Source: Lactobacillus sp.
GTDB lineage: Bacteria; Bacillota; Bacilli; Lactobacillales; Lactobacillaceae
Direction: 5' to 3'
Assembly (NCBI RefSeq): GCF_014803895.1
Contig: NZ_JAAVAU010000010.1
Location: 15,715 to 79,714 of the forward strand
Length of the DNA stretch: 64,000 bases
Each line of letters begins with the position of its first letter. Within the stretch, counting starts at the first letter, position 1. The translations under genes were made by a program, and so were the position numbers. The notes beneath the pieces were generated by a model. That model had not been told where the DNA came from and did no database searches. It was given only the letters and a program-made list of their open reading frames with translations. Shown here in pieces: positions 36,665-45,234 of the stretch.

Positions 36665-36964
36665 ATGCAACATACGCATGATAAAACAGAAATCAAAAAT
36701 ATTGTTGATGAGATAATGCAAGAGCGTGATTATCGACCAGCTGAAGAAATCATCGGCCGCACTATTGGTATTAAGGAATTTGCTAAGAAATATTGTTGTC
36801 CTCATGGCATAGAGTGGGTTAAAAATGAAATTTTCTACAAGTTTAATCCTGACTGGGTAGTGGATATTCATCCTGGAGTTGGACGCGGCTTTACGATTTT
36901 CGAAGATGAAGCAGCGGTGTGGATGAAAGAGCACCGTAATGAAATTAACTGGAGGTCTTCATGA
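36665..36964 (+). CDS. Small prophage early protein (DUF771-like)
   Basis: 99 residues from ATG 36665 with AAGAGG upstream; an in-frame GTG at 36656 lies inside the ribosome site. The C-terminal WVVDIHPGVGRGFTIFEDEA-type ending and a short HTH-like middle (GIKEFAKKYC) resemble DUF771 phage proteins, which may bind DNA. It overlaps the next gene by 4 bp. Confidence 0.5.
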   Translation: MQHTHDKTEIKNIVDEIMQERDYRPAEEIIGRTIGIKEFAKKYCCPHGIEWVKNEIFYKFNPDWVVDIHPGVGRGFTIFEDEAAVWMKEHRNEINWRSS

Positions 36965-37194
36965 AAGAGCTGATAGATCAATTCACCAAAGACATCGATG
37001 AAAAGTTATTGCAGCTGAAAATAACAAAAACTGACCTTGAAAAAGAAGTTGGTTGGTTAAGCCATAACCCTGATAGAATTAATAGCTTAATTGCGGTCGC
37101 TAATCGTTATCAGAGTTTGTTAATTGAGCTAAAGGCATTGGAAAACCAAAAGCAACTTTTAGTTTTGTTAACTGCTACACGGGAGGAAAAATAA
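36961..37194 (+). CDS. Small coiled-coil prophage protein
   Basis: 77 residues, rich in Leu, Lys and Glu with heptad spacing throughout, predicted helical. It overlaps neighbours by 4 bp upstream and 1 bp downstream, so it is part of the tightly packed early operon. Function unknown. Confidence 0.5.
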   Translation: MKELIDQFTKDIDEKLLQLKITKTDLEKEVGWLSHNPDRINSLIAVANRYQSLLIELKALENQKQLLVLLTATREEK

Positions 37195-37418
37195 TGGAAC
37201 TACCTAGATACAAAGAACAAGTTGAAATTAACAAACAAATCGCATTTGAACATCAATCTTGGGGATACAAGCTTTCTTGTAAGTTCAATGATGCCGTTAA
37301 TCATTTCTTAAAACCAACACACCTATTTAGTCGCCGTGGAACTGATTGCATGGCATTAGGTTCAGTTATCGTGGTTCTTGCGATGTTACTCGGTGCATAC
37401 CTTCACATGAGAGGTTAA
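37194..37418 (+). CDS. Small prophage protein with C-terminal membrane segment
   Basis: 74 residues. Soluble basic N-terminal part, one membrane helix at about 52-70 (MALGSVIVVLAMLLGAYL). GGAGG of the preceding gene end serves as ribosome site. Function unknown. Confidence 0.5.
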   Translation: MELPRYKEQVEINKQIAFEHQSWGYKLSCKFNDAVNHFLKPTHLFSRRGTDCMALGSVIVVLAMLLGAYLHMRG

Positions 37419-37423
37419 ACCAA

Positions 37424-37492
37424 ATGAGTGACAAAACAATAAAAAAGCTACTTGCGGCTATCATCGCTTTACCAGCTGGATTAGCTATATAG
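37424..37492 (+). CDS. 22-residue hydrophobic peptide
   Basis: ATG 37424 preceded by AGAGG. The product has a short hydrophobic stretch (LLAAIIALPAGLAI) after Lys residues. It lies exactly between two coding regions in the packed operon, so it is plausible but unproven. Confidence 0.35.
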   Translation: MSDKTIKKLLAAIIALPAGLAI

Positions 37493-37495
37493 GTG

Positions 37496-37642
37496 ATGAA
37501 GATGCAGAACCAAACTAAAAAGAAACTAATCAAAGCTTCCAATGCTTTAGATGCCGGCTTCATTATCTTACAAGGTTTTGAAAGCACAAAAAAGAGCCTT
37601 GATATCCGACATATCAAAGCTCGCAAAAATTATAAAAGCTAA
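37496..37642 (+). CDS. 48-residue basic prophage protein
   Basis: ATG 37496, with GGTG just upstream overlapping the end of the previous small ORF. Lys-rich, partly hydrophobic (LDAGFIILQGF), no family recognised. It ends 14 bp before the Gp157 gene. Confidence 0.4.
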   Translation: MKMQNQTKKKLIKASNALDAGFIILQGFESTKKSLDIRHIKARKNYKS

Positions 37643-37656
37643 GGAGATTATAACAC

Positions 37657-38136
37657 ATGAACAATATTTTTGAAATCAACGCCGCAATTAAAGCGGTTCA
37701 AGAAAAGGATTTAGATCCTGAAGTTATCCAAGACACTTTAGATAGCTTAGCTTTAGCTAGAGATAAAAAGCTTGATGGCGTAGCAGGCTGGATTGAAAGC
37801 AACAATGCAAAAATCGATTGGCTTTCTGAAAAAATCAAACAACTTCAGGACGTAAAGAAACACTTCAACAACCAAAATATCCGGTTGATGGATTACTTAA
37901 CCGCTGCAATTGACAACACCGGCAAAAAGGAAATCAAGACAGCTCACCACTTACTTAAACCTAGAAACTACCGGGATTCGGTAGTTGTTGAAAATAGTGA
38001 AGAACTTCCAGCTGACTATATAAAGCTTGAGGAAGTTCAAAAAATCGATAAAGCCAAGCTTTATGAAGATTTGAAGAAGGGTAAGGAAATTACCGGTGCC
38101 CATCTAAAAGAAAATCGAAAGACAAGAATCATGTAA
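37657..38136 (+). CDS. Siphovirus Gp157 family protein
   Basis: 159 residues. Matches the Gp157 pattern: early helical part (NNIFEINAAIKAVQ), central coiled-coil (WIESNNAKIDWLSEKIKQLQ) and C-terminal KIDKAKLYEDLKKGKEITGA. Streptococcus phage members have been linked with resistance to phage infection; within phages it accompanies the Sak4-type ATPase. AAGGAG precedes the ATG. Confidence 0.78.
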   Translation: MNNIFEINAAIKAVQEKDLDPEVIQDTLDSLALARDKKLDGVAGWIESNNAKIDWLSEKIKQLQDVKKHFNNQNIRLMDYLTAAIDNTGKKEIKTAHHLLKPRNYRDSVVVENSEELPADYIKLEEVQKIDKAKLYEDLKKGKEITGAHLKENRKTRIM

Positions 38137-38173
38137 TGGCTACCAAACTAATAAAAGAAAGAGAGGGAAATCA

Positions 38174-38902
38174 ATGCCACTAGTTAGTTCATTAAAAGCA
38201 AAAGAACAGGGTTGGCGTATTTTGATTTATGGTAAACCCGGTGTAGGTAAAACATATTTGGGAAAATTCTTAAAAGGCAAAACTTTCCTATTAAGTTTTG
38301 ATAAATCGTATACCAGATTAAAGAAAACAATATATCAAGATGAAAATTCTATTTGGAATTTAGATTCTGATAATGTCCAAAAAGATTTAGCTAATTTTGC
38401 GATTTGGTGGAGAGATGCTCACAAAAAATATGACAATCTTATCATAGATAATATTACGAGTTTACAAGATTTATGGTTTGTCGAAAAAGCTAGAGAGTCT
38501 AAAAACGGTCTAGATAATCAAATAGCCCATTACAACGAATTCGTAAATTATTTGATCAGATTTATGGCTTCAATGTTGAATTATGATTTGAATATCTTGA
38601 TTACTGCATGGGAAGCTCAGCGCGATATTACCATTGATTCGGGTCAACAGATAAGCCAATATGCGCCAAGTATGCGTGATAAAGCGCGTGACTGGTTAAT
38701 GGGCCATTGCGACATTGTCGGTCGATTAATTCAGAAACCATCTACTGGTGAAAGAGGTGTAATTCTATCGGGAAATGATGGAATTTATGCCAAAAATCGA
38801 ATGGATAGCCGTAAGGGATGCAAAGTTGAAGAATTATTTAACTTTGATACAGCTGATAATTACGATAAAAAAGTTAAACAATCATCTAAGAGCGATAGTT
38901 AA
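38174..38902 (+). CDS. Phage AAA_24/Sak4-like ATPase
   Basis: 242 residues. Walker A GKPGVGKT (about 20-27), Walker B-like YDNLIIDNIT (about 94-103). RecA-core phage ATPases of this type (Sak4) promote single-strand annealing with phage SSB-like proteins. The neighbours Gp157, helicase and DUF669 are the usual partners. It overlaps the helicase ATG by 1 bp. Confidence 0.78.
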   Translation: MPLVSSLKAKEQGWRILIYGKPGVGKTYLGKFLKGKTFLLSFDKSYTRLKKTIYQDENSIWNLDSDNVQKDLANFAIWWRDAHKKYDNLIIDNITSLQDLWFVEKARESKNGLDNQIAHYNEFVNYLIRFMASMLNYDLNILITAWEAQRDITIDSGQQISQYAPSMRDKARDWLMGHCDIVGRLIQKPSTGERGVILSGNDGIYAKNRMDSRKGCKVEELFNFDTADNYDKKVKQSSKSDS

Positions 38903-40260
38903 TGTTTAAATTATTTGATTATCAACAAAAGCTAGTCACCGAAATTAGAAAAGCTTTAATTGATGGAAATCAAAGTGTTCTTATAGTTAGTCCCCCGGGT
39001 AGTGGAAAATCAGTTGTAATTGCTGAAATAGCAAGATTAACTACTTTAAAAGGTAATAGGGTTATGTTTACGGTTCATAAAAAAGAATTAGTAAAGCAAA
39101 TTCGAGAAACATTTATCAAACAAAATGTTGATATGAAGCTTTGCACTATTATGACCGTTGGCAAAATCAAAAACAGATTATCTATCTTACCTAGACCTAA
39201 CTTAATCATTACGGATGAGACTCATCACAGTTTAGCTAAGACGTATCAAAAAATATATGATTACTATTCTGATGTACCGCGTTTAGGTTTTACAGCAACA
39301 CCTTGGCGATTATCCGGCCAAGGATTAAGTGAAATCTATGATGTGATGATTGAAGGTAAAGCGGTTAAGTGGCTGATTGATCATCATCACCTGGCACCTT
39401 ATAAATACTGGTGTAGTGAAGATGGCAATCGTGAATTATTAAAAAAGTCGTCTACCGGGGATTTTACGCAAGCCTCAATGGATGAATTTTCTAAATACAT
39501 AATCCGTGGAGATATCGTTAAAAATTGGATTGAACACGGCGAAAATAGAAAAACAATTATCTATTGTCACTCAATCCAGTTTAGTCAAGAAGTAGTTAAA
39601 GCATTTAATGACGCTGGAATTAATGCAATTCATGTTGATAGTAAGACACCCTCTAAAAAGCGTGATCAAATCATGGAAGACTTTAGAAACGGGAAAATAA
39701 AAATACTATCTAACGTAGATTTAATTTCTGAGGGCTTTGATGTTCCGGATTGTGGATGCGTAGTTTTACTTAGGCCAACGGCTAGCTTAGTACTGTACTT
39801 GCAGCAAGCAATGCGTTGCATGAGGTATCAACCTGGAAAAGAAGCAATTATTATTGACCAAATCGGCAATGTTCATAGCTTCGGAGCACCGGCCACGGAA
39901 AGAAAATGGTCACTGGAAGCTAGAAAGCGTAAGAATAATGCTAGTAATGAAGGTCCTAGTATTAGGGAATGTCCTCAATGCTATGCATGGTTTGAACCAG
40001 TGAAATCTAAAAACATTTGTCCAATTTGCGGATTCAAAGTCCCGGTAGAGGAACGCAAAGATAAGATTGAAGTTGATGAAAAAGCTAAATTAACAAAATT
40101 TACTTCAGACGATGAACAATATGTAGCTAATTATAAGTACTTAGATGTTAAGCCATCTGAATTGAATTCAGTAGAAGAATTAAAAGAGTACGCCAAAGTT
40201 AAAGGATATAAGCCAGGCTGGATTTATTTTCAGCAAAAACAACGCGGCTGGCTTAAATAG
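38902..40260 (+). CDS. Phage DEAD/DEAH-box helicase
   Basis: 452 residues, superfamily 2. Walker A SPPGSGKS (about 30-37), DETH box (ITDETHH), GFTATPWR, and a C-terminal helicase domain ending in QAMRCMR. A zinc-ribbon (CPQC...CPIC, about 357-377) follows. It would unwind DNA in replication or recombination alongside the Sak4-like protein and primase. Confidence 0.9.
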   Translation: MFKLFDYQQKLVTEIRKALIDGNQSVLIVSPPGSGKSVVIAEIARLTTLKGNRVMFTVHKKELVKQIRETFIKQNVDMKLCTIMTVGKIKNRLSILPRPNLIITDETHHSLAKTYQKIYDYYSDVPRLGFTATPWRLSGQGLSEIYDVMIEGKAVKWLIDHHHLAPYKYWCSEDGNRELLKKSSTGDFTQASMDEFSKYIIRGDIVKNWIEHGENRKTIIYCHSIQFSQEVVKAFNDAGINAIHVDSKTPSKKRDQIMEDFRNGKIKILSNVDLISEGFDVPDCGCVVLLRPTASLVLYLQQAMRCMRYQPGKEAIIIDQIGNVHSFGAPATERKWSLEARKRKNNASNEGPSIRECPQCYAWFEPVKSKNICPICGFKVPVEERKDKIEVDEKAKLTKFTSDDEQYVANYKYLDVKPSELNSVEELKEYAKVKGYKPGWIYFQQKQRGWLK

Positions 40261-40275
40261 AAAGGAAAAATTAAA

Positions 40276-40815
40276 ATGACACAACCATTATTTACTACAG
40301 ATTACTCAAATTTGGATGAAGACAACAATTACGATGCATTGCCAAAAGGTAATTATGAATGCATCGTGACTAAAGCCCAACCCGATGCAACTCCTAGTGG
40401 TACTGAAAATATCAGTATTACCTTACAAGTTCGTTCAGACCTTGACCAAGCTATGCCGGATACAAATGGTAAGTATCATAAGCGCTTAATTTTCTTAAAC
40501 ATTTGGAAACGTAAAAAGACTGGCAAGTATGATGCCAACGAAATTAATCGCATTATGAAAGCTATTGGAGTGCCACAAGGAACATCAATTGCGACTTGGG
40601 ATGATTTTACCGATATATTAGTAAACAAACCGGTTAGAGTAAGTTTAGTTTTAGATAAAAGTGAATATAATGGGAAAACAACCGAAAGAAATTCAGTATT
40701 TCCAAATGGTTGGCATACAACCCAATTTCCACTTCAAGGAACTAACACTGCAGCTGATCCATTTAAAGATAGCAAAGAAGGTACTGAACTTTCAGATTCT
40801 GATATTCCATTTTAG
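40276..40815 (+). CDS. DUF669 family phage protein
   Basis: 179 residues. LPKGNYECIVTKAQPDATPSG, NISITLQVRSDLDQ and the acidic C-terminal tail ending SDSDIPF match DUF669, and the DIPF-type tail resembles that of single-strand-binding proteins. It sits between helicase and primase, where an SSB-like function would fit. That function is inference. Confidence 0.78.
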   Translation: MTQPLFTTDYSNLDEDNNYDALPKGNYECIVTKAQPDATPSGTENISITLQVRSDLDQAMPDTNGKYHKRLIFLNIWKRKKTGKYDANEINRIMKAIGVPQGTSIATWDDFTDILVNKPVRVSLVLDKSEYNGKTTERNSVFPNGWHTTQFPLQGTNTAADPFKDSKEGTELSDSDIPF

Positions 40816-40824
40816 GAGGCTTAA

Positions 40825-43188
40825 ATGTCTGAATTTAATTACACTACAATCCCCGATAAGCTCAGACAGTTAAGCCAATGGGGAAACTTCAACTTAAAAT
40901 GGGTTGAAGAGCGTCACAAAAATACAAAAATTCCAATTAATTCATACACAGGATTAAATGGCAAATCAAATGCCCCTAGTTCATGGGCTGATTTTTCCAC
41001 AGCTCTTAAAGCGCTGGATAAGTATGATAGGGCTGATGGACTAGCATTGTACCTAGAAAACGGCCTTGTTGGCCTAGATGTTGATCACATTAAAGACGAT
41101 TTAGAAAGTTACTTACTCGGTGACCCTGACCCGGATAACCTGATTAGACAAATTAAAGAATTAACTAAAAATAGTTATATGGAAGTTAGTCAATCGGGCG
41201 AAGGAATCCATGTCATCTTTAAAGGAAAAATTCCAGGTAAACGCAGAAGAAAAGGCCAATTCGAAATGTATCAATCTGGTAGGTTCTTCGCAATGACTGG
41301 TAACCGCATTGGTTCCGGCGACGTTAAAGAGCTAAACCACGATGAGATGTTGAAGTTATATGAATTTTGCTTTGGTAAAGACCCTGAGCCAGTAATGAGG
41401 GAAGCAGTAGCAAAGCCAATTAATAATTTATCGATTGGTGATGTTATTCGAAAAGCTTTAAGTTCAAAAACTGGTGATCGATTTGCTTGGTTTATGTATG
41501 GAGGCTGGGAAGGACATTATAATTCGCATTCTGAAGCAGATATTGCATTTGCGAATGATTTAGCATTTTGGTGCTCTGGGGATGTATCTATGATGAGACA
41601 AATTTTTGAAAATTCGGCTATGATACGCCCTAAATTCAATTCAAAACGTGGCAATTCGACTTACGGACAAGAACTGTTAGAAAAAGCAGCTAGTGAAGCA
41701 CACAATTTCTACTCTCAAGAAGTTGAAGAAGCAGACGATTATCATGCTGATTTGAGCTTTCTGGATACAGAGCCAAACTTACCAGACGCTCCTAAGCACT
41801 ATTCACAAGATGATACTGGTAATGCAAAGAGATTTGTAGAGATGTTTGGTGATGATGTTCGTTACATGTCAGGTGAACGTAAAGGTTGGTATATCTATGA
41901 AAATGGCGTTTGGTCATCTGATGACATGGGAAAAATTGAAACTATGGCTGATAAAGTTCCGGAAAGAATGCTTAAAGAAAAATTGCCTATTTCCGAAGAT
42001 ATGGATAAAAGCGATATTAGCAAAGCAGAAAGAAATTGGAATAAATTTATTTCTCAAACACGAAATCGTCGCGGGATTCAAAATATGTTAGCTACGGTTC
42101 AACACTATGTTCCAGTTAAACATGGAAGTTTTGATAAAGATCCAATGCTACTAAACGTGAAAAATGGCTATATTGATTTACATGATGGCTCACTTCATCC
42201 ACATAGCAAAAAGATGATGTTCTCCCTTCAAGCTAATGCTGAGTATCATCCTCAATCAGCGTTCCCGGTATGGGAAGGATTTCTAAATCAAATCTTTAAA
42301 AATAATAAGGACGTAATTCATTATCTTCAAAAGTGGATTGGCTACACTGTTACGGGTCTAACTATTGAGCAGCAAATGGTTATGTTTAACGGTGGAGGCC
42401 GTAATGGTAAGTCAACTCTAGCAGATACGATTTATGACTTATTAGGAAGTTACGCAAAATCAATAAATGTAAAATCACTGATGAATCAAAAAGGTTCTAA
42501 TGCCAGTAATCCTGAAATAGCAGAACTCGAAGGGGCTAGATTTGTTCTTACGTCTGAACCAAATGAAGGGGATGTATTAGACGAATCACAAATCAAACAA
42601 ATGACCGGTGGGGATCCAATAAATGCAAAGAAACTATATGGTGACCCATTTGAAATGACTCCTAAGTTTAAGTTACTTATGCAGACCAACCACCTTCCTA
42701 CCATTAAAGGAACGGACGACGGAATTTGGCGAAGAATTGTAGTTTTTCCCTTTAACGTTCAAATTCCCATTGAAAAAGTCGATAAGCATTTGAAGGAAAA
42801 ACTGCACAAAGAGTATTCAGGAATTCTTAATTGGATTGTCCAAGGTACACTAATGTATCAAAAAGAAGGTTTAGACAATGTTCCGGAAATCATGAGAAGT
42901 GCTGCTAATGATTACCGTGAAGAATTGGATATCATACAGCAATTCTTAAATGATACGTGTATTAAAGGTAGGACCCCTGATTATATGGTTAAAGCGAGTG
43001 AGCTTTATCAAAAATATCAAGAATGGGCTAAAAATACTGGTAGTTACGACGGATATTCTATGACTAAATTTGGCATCAAAGTGAAAGAAAAAATACAATC
43101 CCAGCACACCAGAAATGGTAATTTTTATATCGGAATAAAAATAAATTCGTTCAATGAACCATATCCAAACTCAATTTGGAATAAATAA
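40825..43188 (+). CDS. Phage primase-helicase (D5/P4 type)
   Basis: 787 residues. N-terminal prim-pol-like domain (about 10-170, with GLDVDHIK and GEGIHVIFKG), then a D5_N region (about 350-460) and a superfamily 3 helicase with Walker A GGGRNGKST (about 523-531), LTSEPNEGD, and the QTNHLPTIKGTDDGIWRR sensor motif. One polypeptide therefore supplies priming and unwinding. Its end adjoins a repeat-rich AT-rich origin candidate. Confidence 0.88.
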   Translation: MSEFNYTTIPDKLRQLSQWGNFNLKWVEERHKNTKIPINSYTGLNGKSNAPSSWADFSTALKALDKYDRADGLALYLENGLVGLDVDHIKDDLESYLLGDPDPDNLIRQIKELTKNSYMEVSQSGEGIHVIFKGKIPGKRRRKGQFEMYQSGRFFAMTGNRIGSGDVKELNHDEMLKLYEFCFGKDPEPVMREAVAKPINNLSIGDVIRKALSSKTGDRFAWFMYGGWEGHYNSHSEADIAFANDLAFWCSGDVSMMRQIFENSAMIRPKFNSKRGNSTYGQELLEKAASEAHNFYSQEVEEADDYHADLSFLDTEPNLPDAPKHYSQDDTGNAKRFVEMFGDDVRYMSGERKGWYIYENGVWSSDDMGKIETMADKVPERMLKEKLPISEDMDKSDISKAERNWNKFISQTRNRRGIQNMLATVQHYVPVKHGSFDKDPMLLNVKNGYIDLHDGSLHPHSKKMMFSLQANAEYHPQSAFPVWEGFLNQIFKNNKDVIHYLQKWIGYTVTGLTIEQQMVMFNGGGRNGKSTLADTIYDLLGSYAKSINVKSLMNQKGSNASNPEIAELEGARFVLTSEPNEGDVLDESQIKQMTGGDPINAKKLYGDPFEMTPKFKLLMQTNHLPTIKGTDDGIWRRIVVFPFNVQIPIEKVDKHLKEKLHKEYSGILNWIVQGTLMYQKEGLDNVPEIMRSAANDYREELDIIQQFLNDTCIKGRTPDYMVKASELYQKYQEWAKNTGSYDGYSMTKFGIKVKEKIQSQHTRNGNFYIGIKINSFNEPYPNSIWNK

Positions 43189-43446
43189 TGTGATAAGTGT
43201 GATAGCTGTGATAAGTGCCCAAAAACTTATCACGTCCTAGAGCGACAAGGGATAAGATATAATTTCGTGACGTGTCGAGTTATAAACTCCTTTTTTCTTA
43301 TATATATTCTTTATATTTATTATTATTTCTTTTTTATAAGTGTTCACAAAAGAATAAAAATAGTAAATAAAACCTTGAGAGAGTAAGAAAACTGAGTCGT
43401 CACAAACTAATCACAAACCAATCACAACTAATTGCACCTAATCACC
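43189..43446 (+). other. Candidate phage replication origin
   Basis: Starting at the primase stop, three TGTGATA repeats occur every 9 bp (43189, 43198, 43207) plus an inverted CTTATCAC (43226-43233). Next is a very AT-rich stretch (about 43290-43340). Then come tandem TCACAAACTAA, TCACAAACCAA, TCACAACTAA, TTGCACCTAA and TCACC units from 43400 at 11, 11, 10 and 10 bp spacing. There is no convincing gene in the interval. Repeats flanking an AT-rich block beside the primase are the usual layout of a phage origin. Confidence 0.6.
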
Positions 43447-43474
43447 GCAGGAGGCATAAGATAAAGCCCCTGAT

Positions 43475-43558
43475 ATGCCCTTGGAAGAAATCAAGGAGTT
43501 TTTCAGAAAATACAATGCCGGTGAGGACATTGGAGAATATAGGAGGAATTTAAAGTGA
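43475..43558 (+). CDS. Possible 27-residue ORF
   Basis: ATG 43475 to TGA 43556-43558, overlapping the next ORF start (GTGA). Charged product. No well-spaced ribosome site, only GGAGG about 22 bases upstream. Low support. Confidence 0.3.
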   Translation: MPLEEIKEFFRKYNAGEDIGEYRRNLK

Positions 43559-43748
43559 AAGCTGTATTTGCAAAAGAAACCAAAGAATCAGAAATCAAGA
43601 TTGGTTATGGAACAATCTTGTTATGTAAAGTTTATGATAACGACGAAAATTTTGATCTTTATAGAGTTTCAAACCATCTGCTAGTGGCTTTCATGACTTT
43701 TCAGATATAGCAGATGAATTAGCGGAAACTTTAACGGGGATTAAATGA
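43555..43748 (+). pseudogene. Frameshifted small prophage gene
   Basis: GTG 43555 has AGGAGG upstream. The frame runs 51 codons to TAG 43708-43710. From 43665 the -1 frame is open and reads SGFHDFSDIADELAETLTGIK, then stops at TGA 43746-43748, which overlaps the next ATG (43745) as ATGA. The coupled stop and ordinary protein character imply the original gene ended there and lost one base between 43665 and 43708. No usable slippery site was found: the only AAATTTT heptamer leads straight to a stop. A sequencing error is possible. Confidence 0.5.
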
Positions 43749-44008
43749 TTTTTATTGATAAAAGAGAAAAAATTAACGAAGAAATTCAAACCGGAGATTT
43801 AATTGAGTTTGGTGATTATACCGACTCACTGGATCTTGGAATGATTGTAATAGATTATGAGCGTAACCGATATGGATTAATTAGATTAGTTGACGGTAAA
43901 TTAATTTTTGAGAGTTCAAAAGACGAAAAATTAACTAGCTTTTTGAATTCTTTACGCGATGAATATGGCTATGTTAAGAAAATTACCGCAAATGTGGTTT
44001 TGGAGTAA
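43745..44008 (+). CDS. Small prophage protein, paralogous to the next gene's C-terminal half
   Basis: 87 residues, acidic. The pattern TGDLIEF...GMIVIDYERNRYGLIRLVDGK...LTSFLNSL...KITANVVL aligns with the C-terminal half of the following protein. No family recognised. Translation is coupled to the upstream broken gene by ATGA. Confidence 0.5.
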   Translation: MIFIDKREKINEEIQTGDLIEFGDYTDSLDLGMIVIDYERNRYGLIRLVDGKLIFESSKDEKLTSFLNSLRDEYGYVKKITANVVLE

Positions 44009-44012
44009 AAAT

Positions 44013-44501
44013 ATGAAAAAACCTATTTATTGGGAATTGGGTAATTGGAGAATAACTTTAGTTGATAGTACAGTGTATGCCGAAATACACATTTATACTA
44101 ATGGGCTTAGATATAAACATGTGTACTCGGTTAACGGTGAAGCTGTAATTGAAACGACCGGTATATTTGATTTTATTGCTCAATTAAAATCAAGACCTGA
44201 ATTGTTAGTTGCTTTGAAAGGAAATAAAAAAATGAGAATTATTGATGATTTTAAGGATTCCAATTTAGATAATTTAAGTATTGGTGATATAGTAGTAGCT
44301 TATGATAATGGCGATGGCGTTGATGACTTTGCTCATTATTTAGTAAGCTTCAGCGATGAAAACTATTTACTTGTAGAATTAACTGATGGTTGCGTTGCTA
44401 AAACAACTACCGAATTAGATGGTTTGAAAAGTTTCTTAATCGGCTATTTTGACAATGCAAAAATTGTAAACGCAGAATTAAAGTTAACTGATCATGAATA
44501 G
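44013..44501 (+). CDS. Two-module prophage protein of unknown function
   Basis: 162 residues from ATG 44013 with GGAG at 44002-44005; the open frame extends to 43959 but overlaps the previous gene. The C-terminal half (about 80-160: IGDIVVAYDNGDGVDDFAHY, LTDGCVAKTT) resembles the upstream 87-residue protein. The N-terminal half may resemble the frameshifted gene. It may therefore be a fused duplicate of the two preceding genes. Function unknown. Confidence 0.5.
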   Translation: MKKPIYWELGNWRITLVDSTVYAEIHIYTNGLRYKHVYSVNGEAVIETTGIFDFIAQLKSRPELLVALKGNKKMRIIDDFKDSNLDNLSIGDIVVAYDNGDGVDDFAHYLVSFSDENYLLVELTDGCVAKTTTELDGLKSFLIGYFDNAKIVNAELKLTDHE

Positions 44502-44706
44502 ATGTAGATTTTGCCAAGAACCTGCTCGAGATTTGGTTTTAAGTCATGGCAAAAATAGTGCAGTATTTTTAAGCTTAAAAAATAAGCCTGTTTTGCGTTA
44601 TATTGAGCATCAAACTAGTGGGATTGAAAAACATATAGTCGTAAAAATTTCAATTAAAGATTTTAAATTTTGTCCAGTGTGTGGAAATAAATTAGGAGAT
44701 AAATAA
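44494..44706 (+). CDS. Small zinc-ribbon-like prophage protein
   Basis: 70 residues with a CxxC pair at each end (MNRCRFCQE and FCPVCGNK), the spacing of a split zinc knuckle. Overlaps neighbours by 8 and 1 bp. Function unknown. Confidence 0.5.
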   Translation: MNRCRFCQEPARDLVLSHGKNSAVFLSLKNKPVLRYIEHQTSGIEKHIVVKISIKDFKFCPVCGNKLGDK

Positions 44707-44903
44707 TGCAAGGTAAGATTATTAGATTTAATGGAAACATCAACAAGTTTCAAGCAAATGGTGAAAAGGTAACGATTACCTTGGGCGTTGACTCTAAGGA
44801 TATTTCATTAGATGCCTTAAATGATATCGCCGCTGGTCCTATCATGGCTCAATTTGAAGCAAGTCAAACGGAATTGCTTCCAGGTGGCGATGATGAAGAA
44901 TAA
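44706..44903 (+). CDS. Small prophage protein of unknown function
   Basis: 65 residues, beta-rich appearance with an acidic end (LLPGGDDEE). AGGAG in the preceding gene end provides the ribosome site. The 3' end overlaps the nuclease start by 11 bp. Not recognised. Confidence 0.5.
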   Translation: MQGKIIRFNGNINKFQANGEKVTITLGVDSKDISLDALNDIAAGPIMAQFEASQTELLPGGDDEE

Positions 44904-45234
44904 AAGTGAGCACGATATTCAAAATGAAATTATGTTGGCAGTGTCACAAAATGCTTGCAGCATTATTAGAATCAACGTTGGTAAATTTAAACTTCCAGAT
45001 GGGCGTTGGTTTACTACTGGTGCGCCCAAAGGGCATCCTGATTTATATGGCTTTAGATGGTCAGATACAAAAATTTTTTATATAGAAGTTAAAGCTAAAA
45101 ATGGAAAGCCGAGTGATGATCAAGTGAGATTTCATAATTTCTTGCAATCTCATAAAGTCATTCACGGTATTGCACGTAGTAGTGAAGATGCAATCAAAAT
45201 TATTAAAGGTGGTTTAGTTGGATATGGATATTAA
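44893..45234 (+). CDS. VRR-NUC domain nuclease
   Basis: 113 residues from ATG 44893 (AGGTGG at 44882-44887). The PD-(D/E)XK-type motifs of VRR-NUC are present: SEHDIQNEI, GAPKGHPDLYGFR (metal Asp), FYIEVKAKNGKPSDDQ (E-x-K), and IARSSEDAI. Phage members may resolve branched DNA or process recombination intermediates. It is usual in this operon position. Confidence 0.85.
   Translation: MKNKSEHDIQNEIMLAVSQNACSIIRINVGKFKLPDGRWFTTGAPKGHPDLYGFRWSDTKIFYIEVKAKNGKPSDDQVRFHNFLQSHKVIHGIARSSEDAIKIIKGGLVGYGY

Noticed and set aside
41846..42091. Forward 81-codon frame inside the primase gene
   Set aside because: It overlaps conserved primase sequence in another frame and has no ribosome site.
43189..43446. 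CRISPR array reading of the short repeats
   Set aside because: Units are only 7-11 bp and directly abutting, without spacers; the pattern fits iterons.
43585..43710. Programmed -1 frameshift as explanation of the broken gene at 43555
   Set aside because: The only X-XXY-YYZ heptamer (A-AAT-TTT) leads directly to TGA in the -1 frame.
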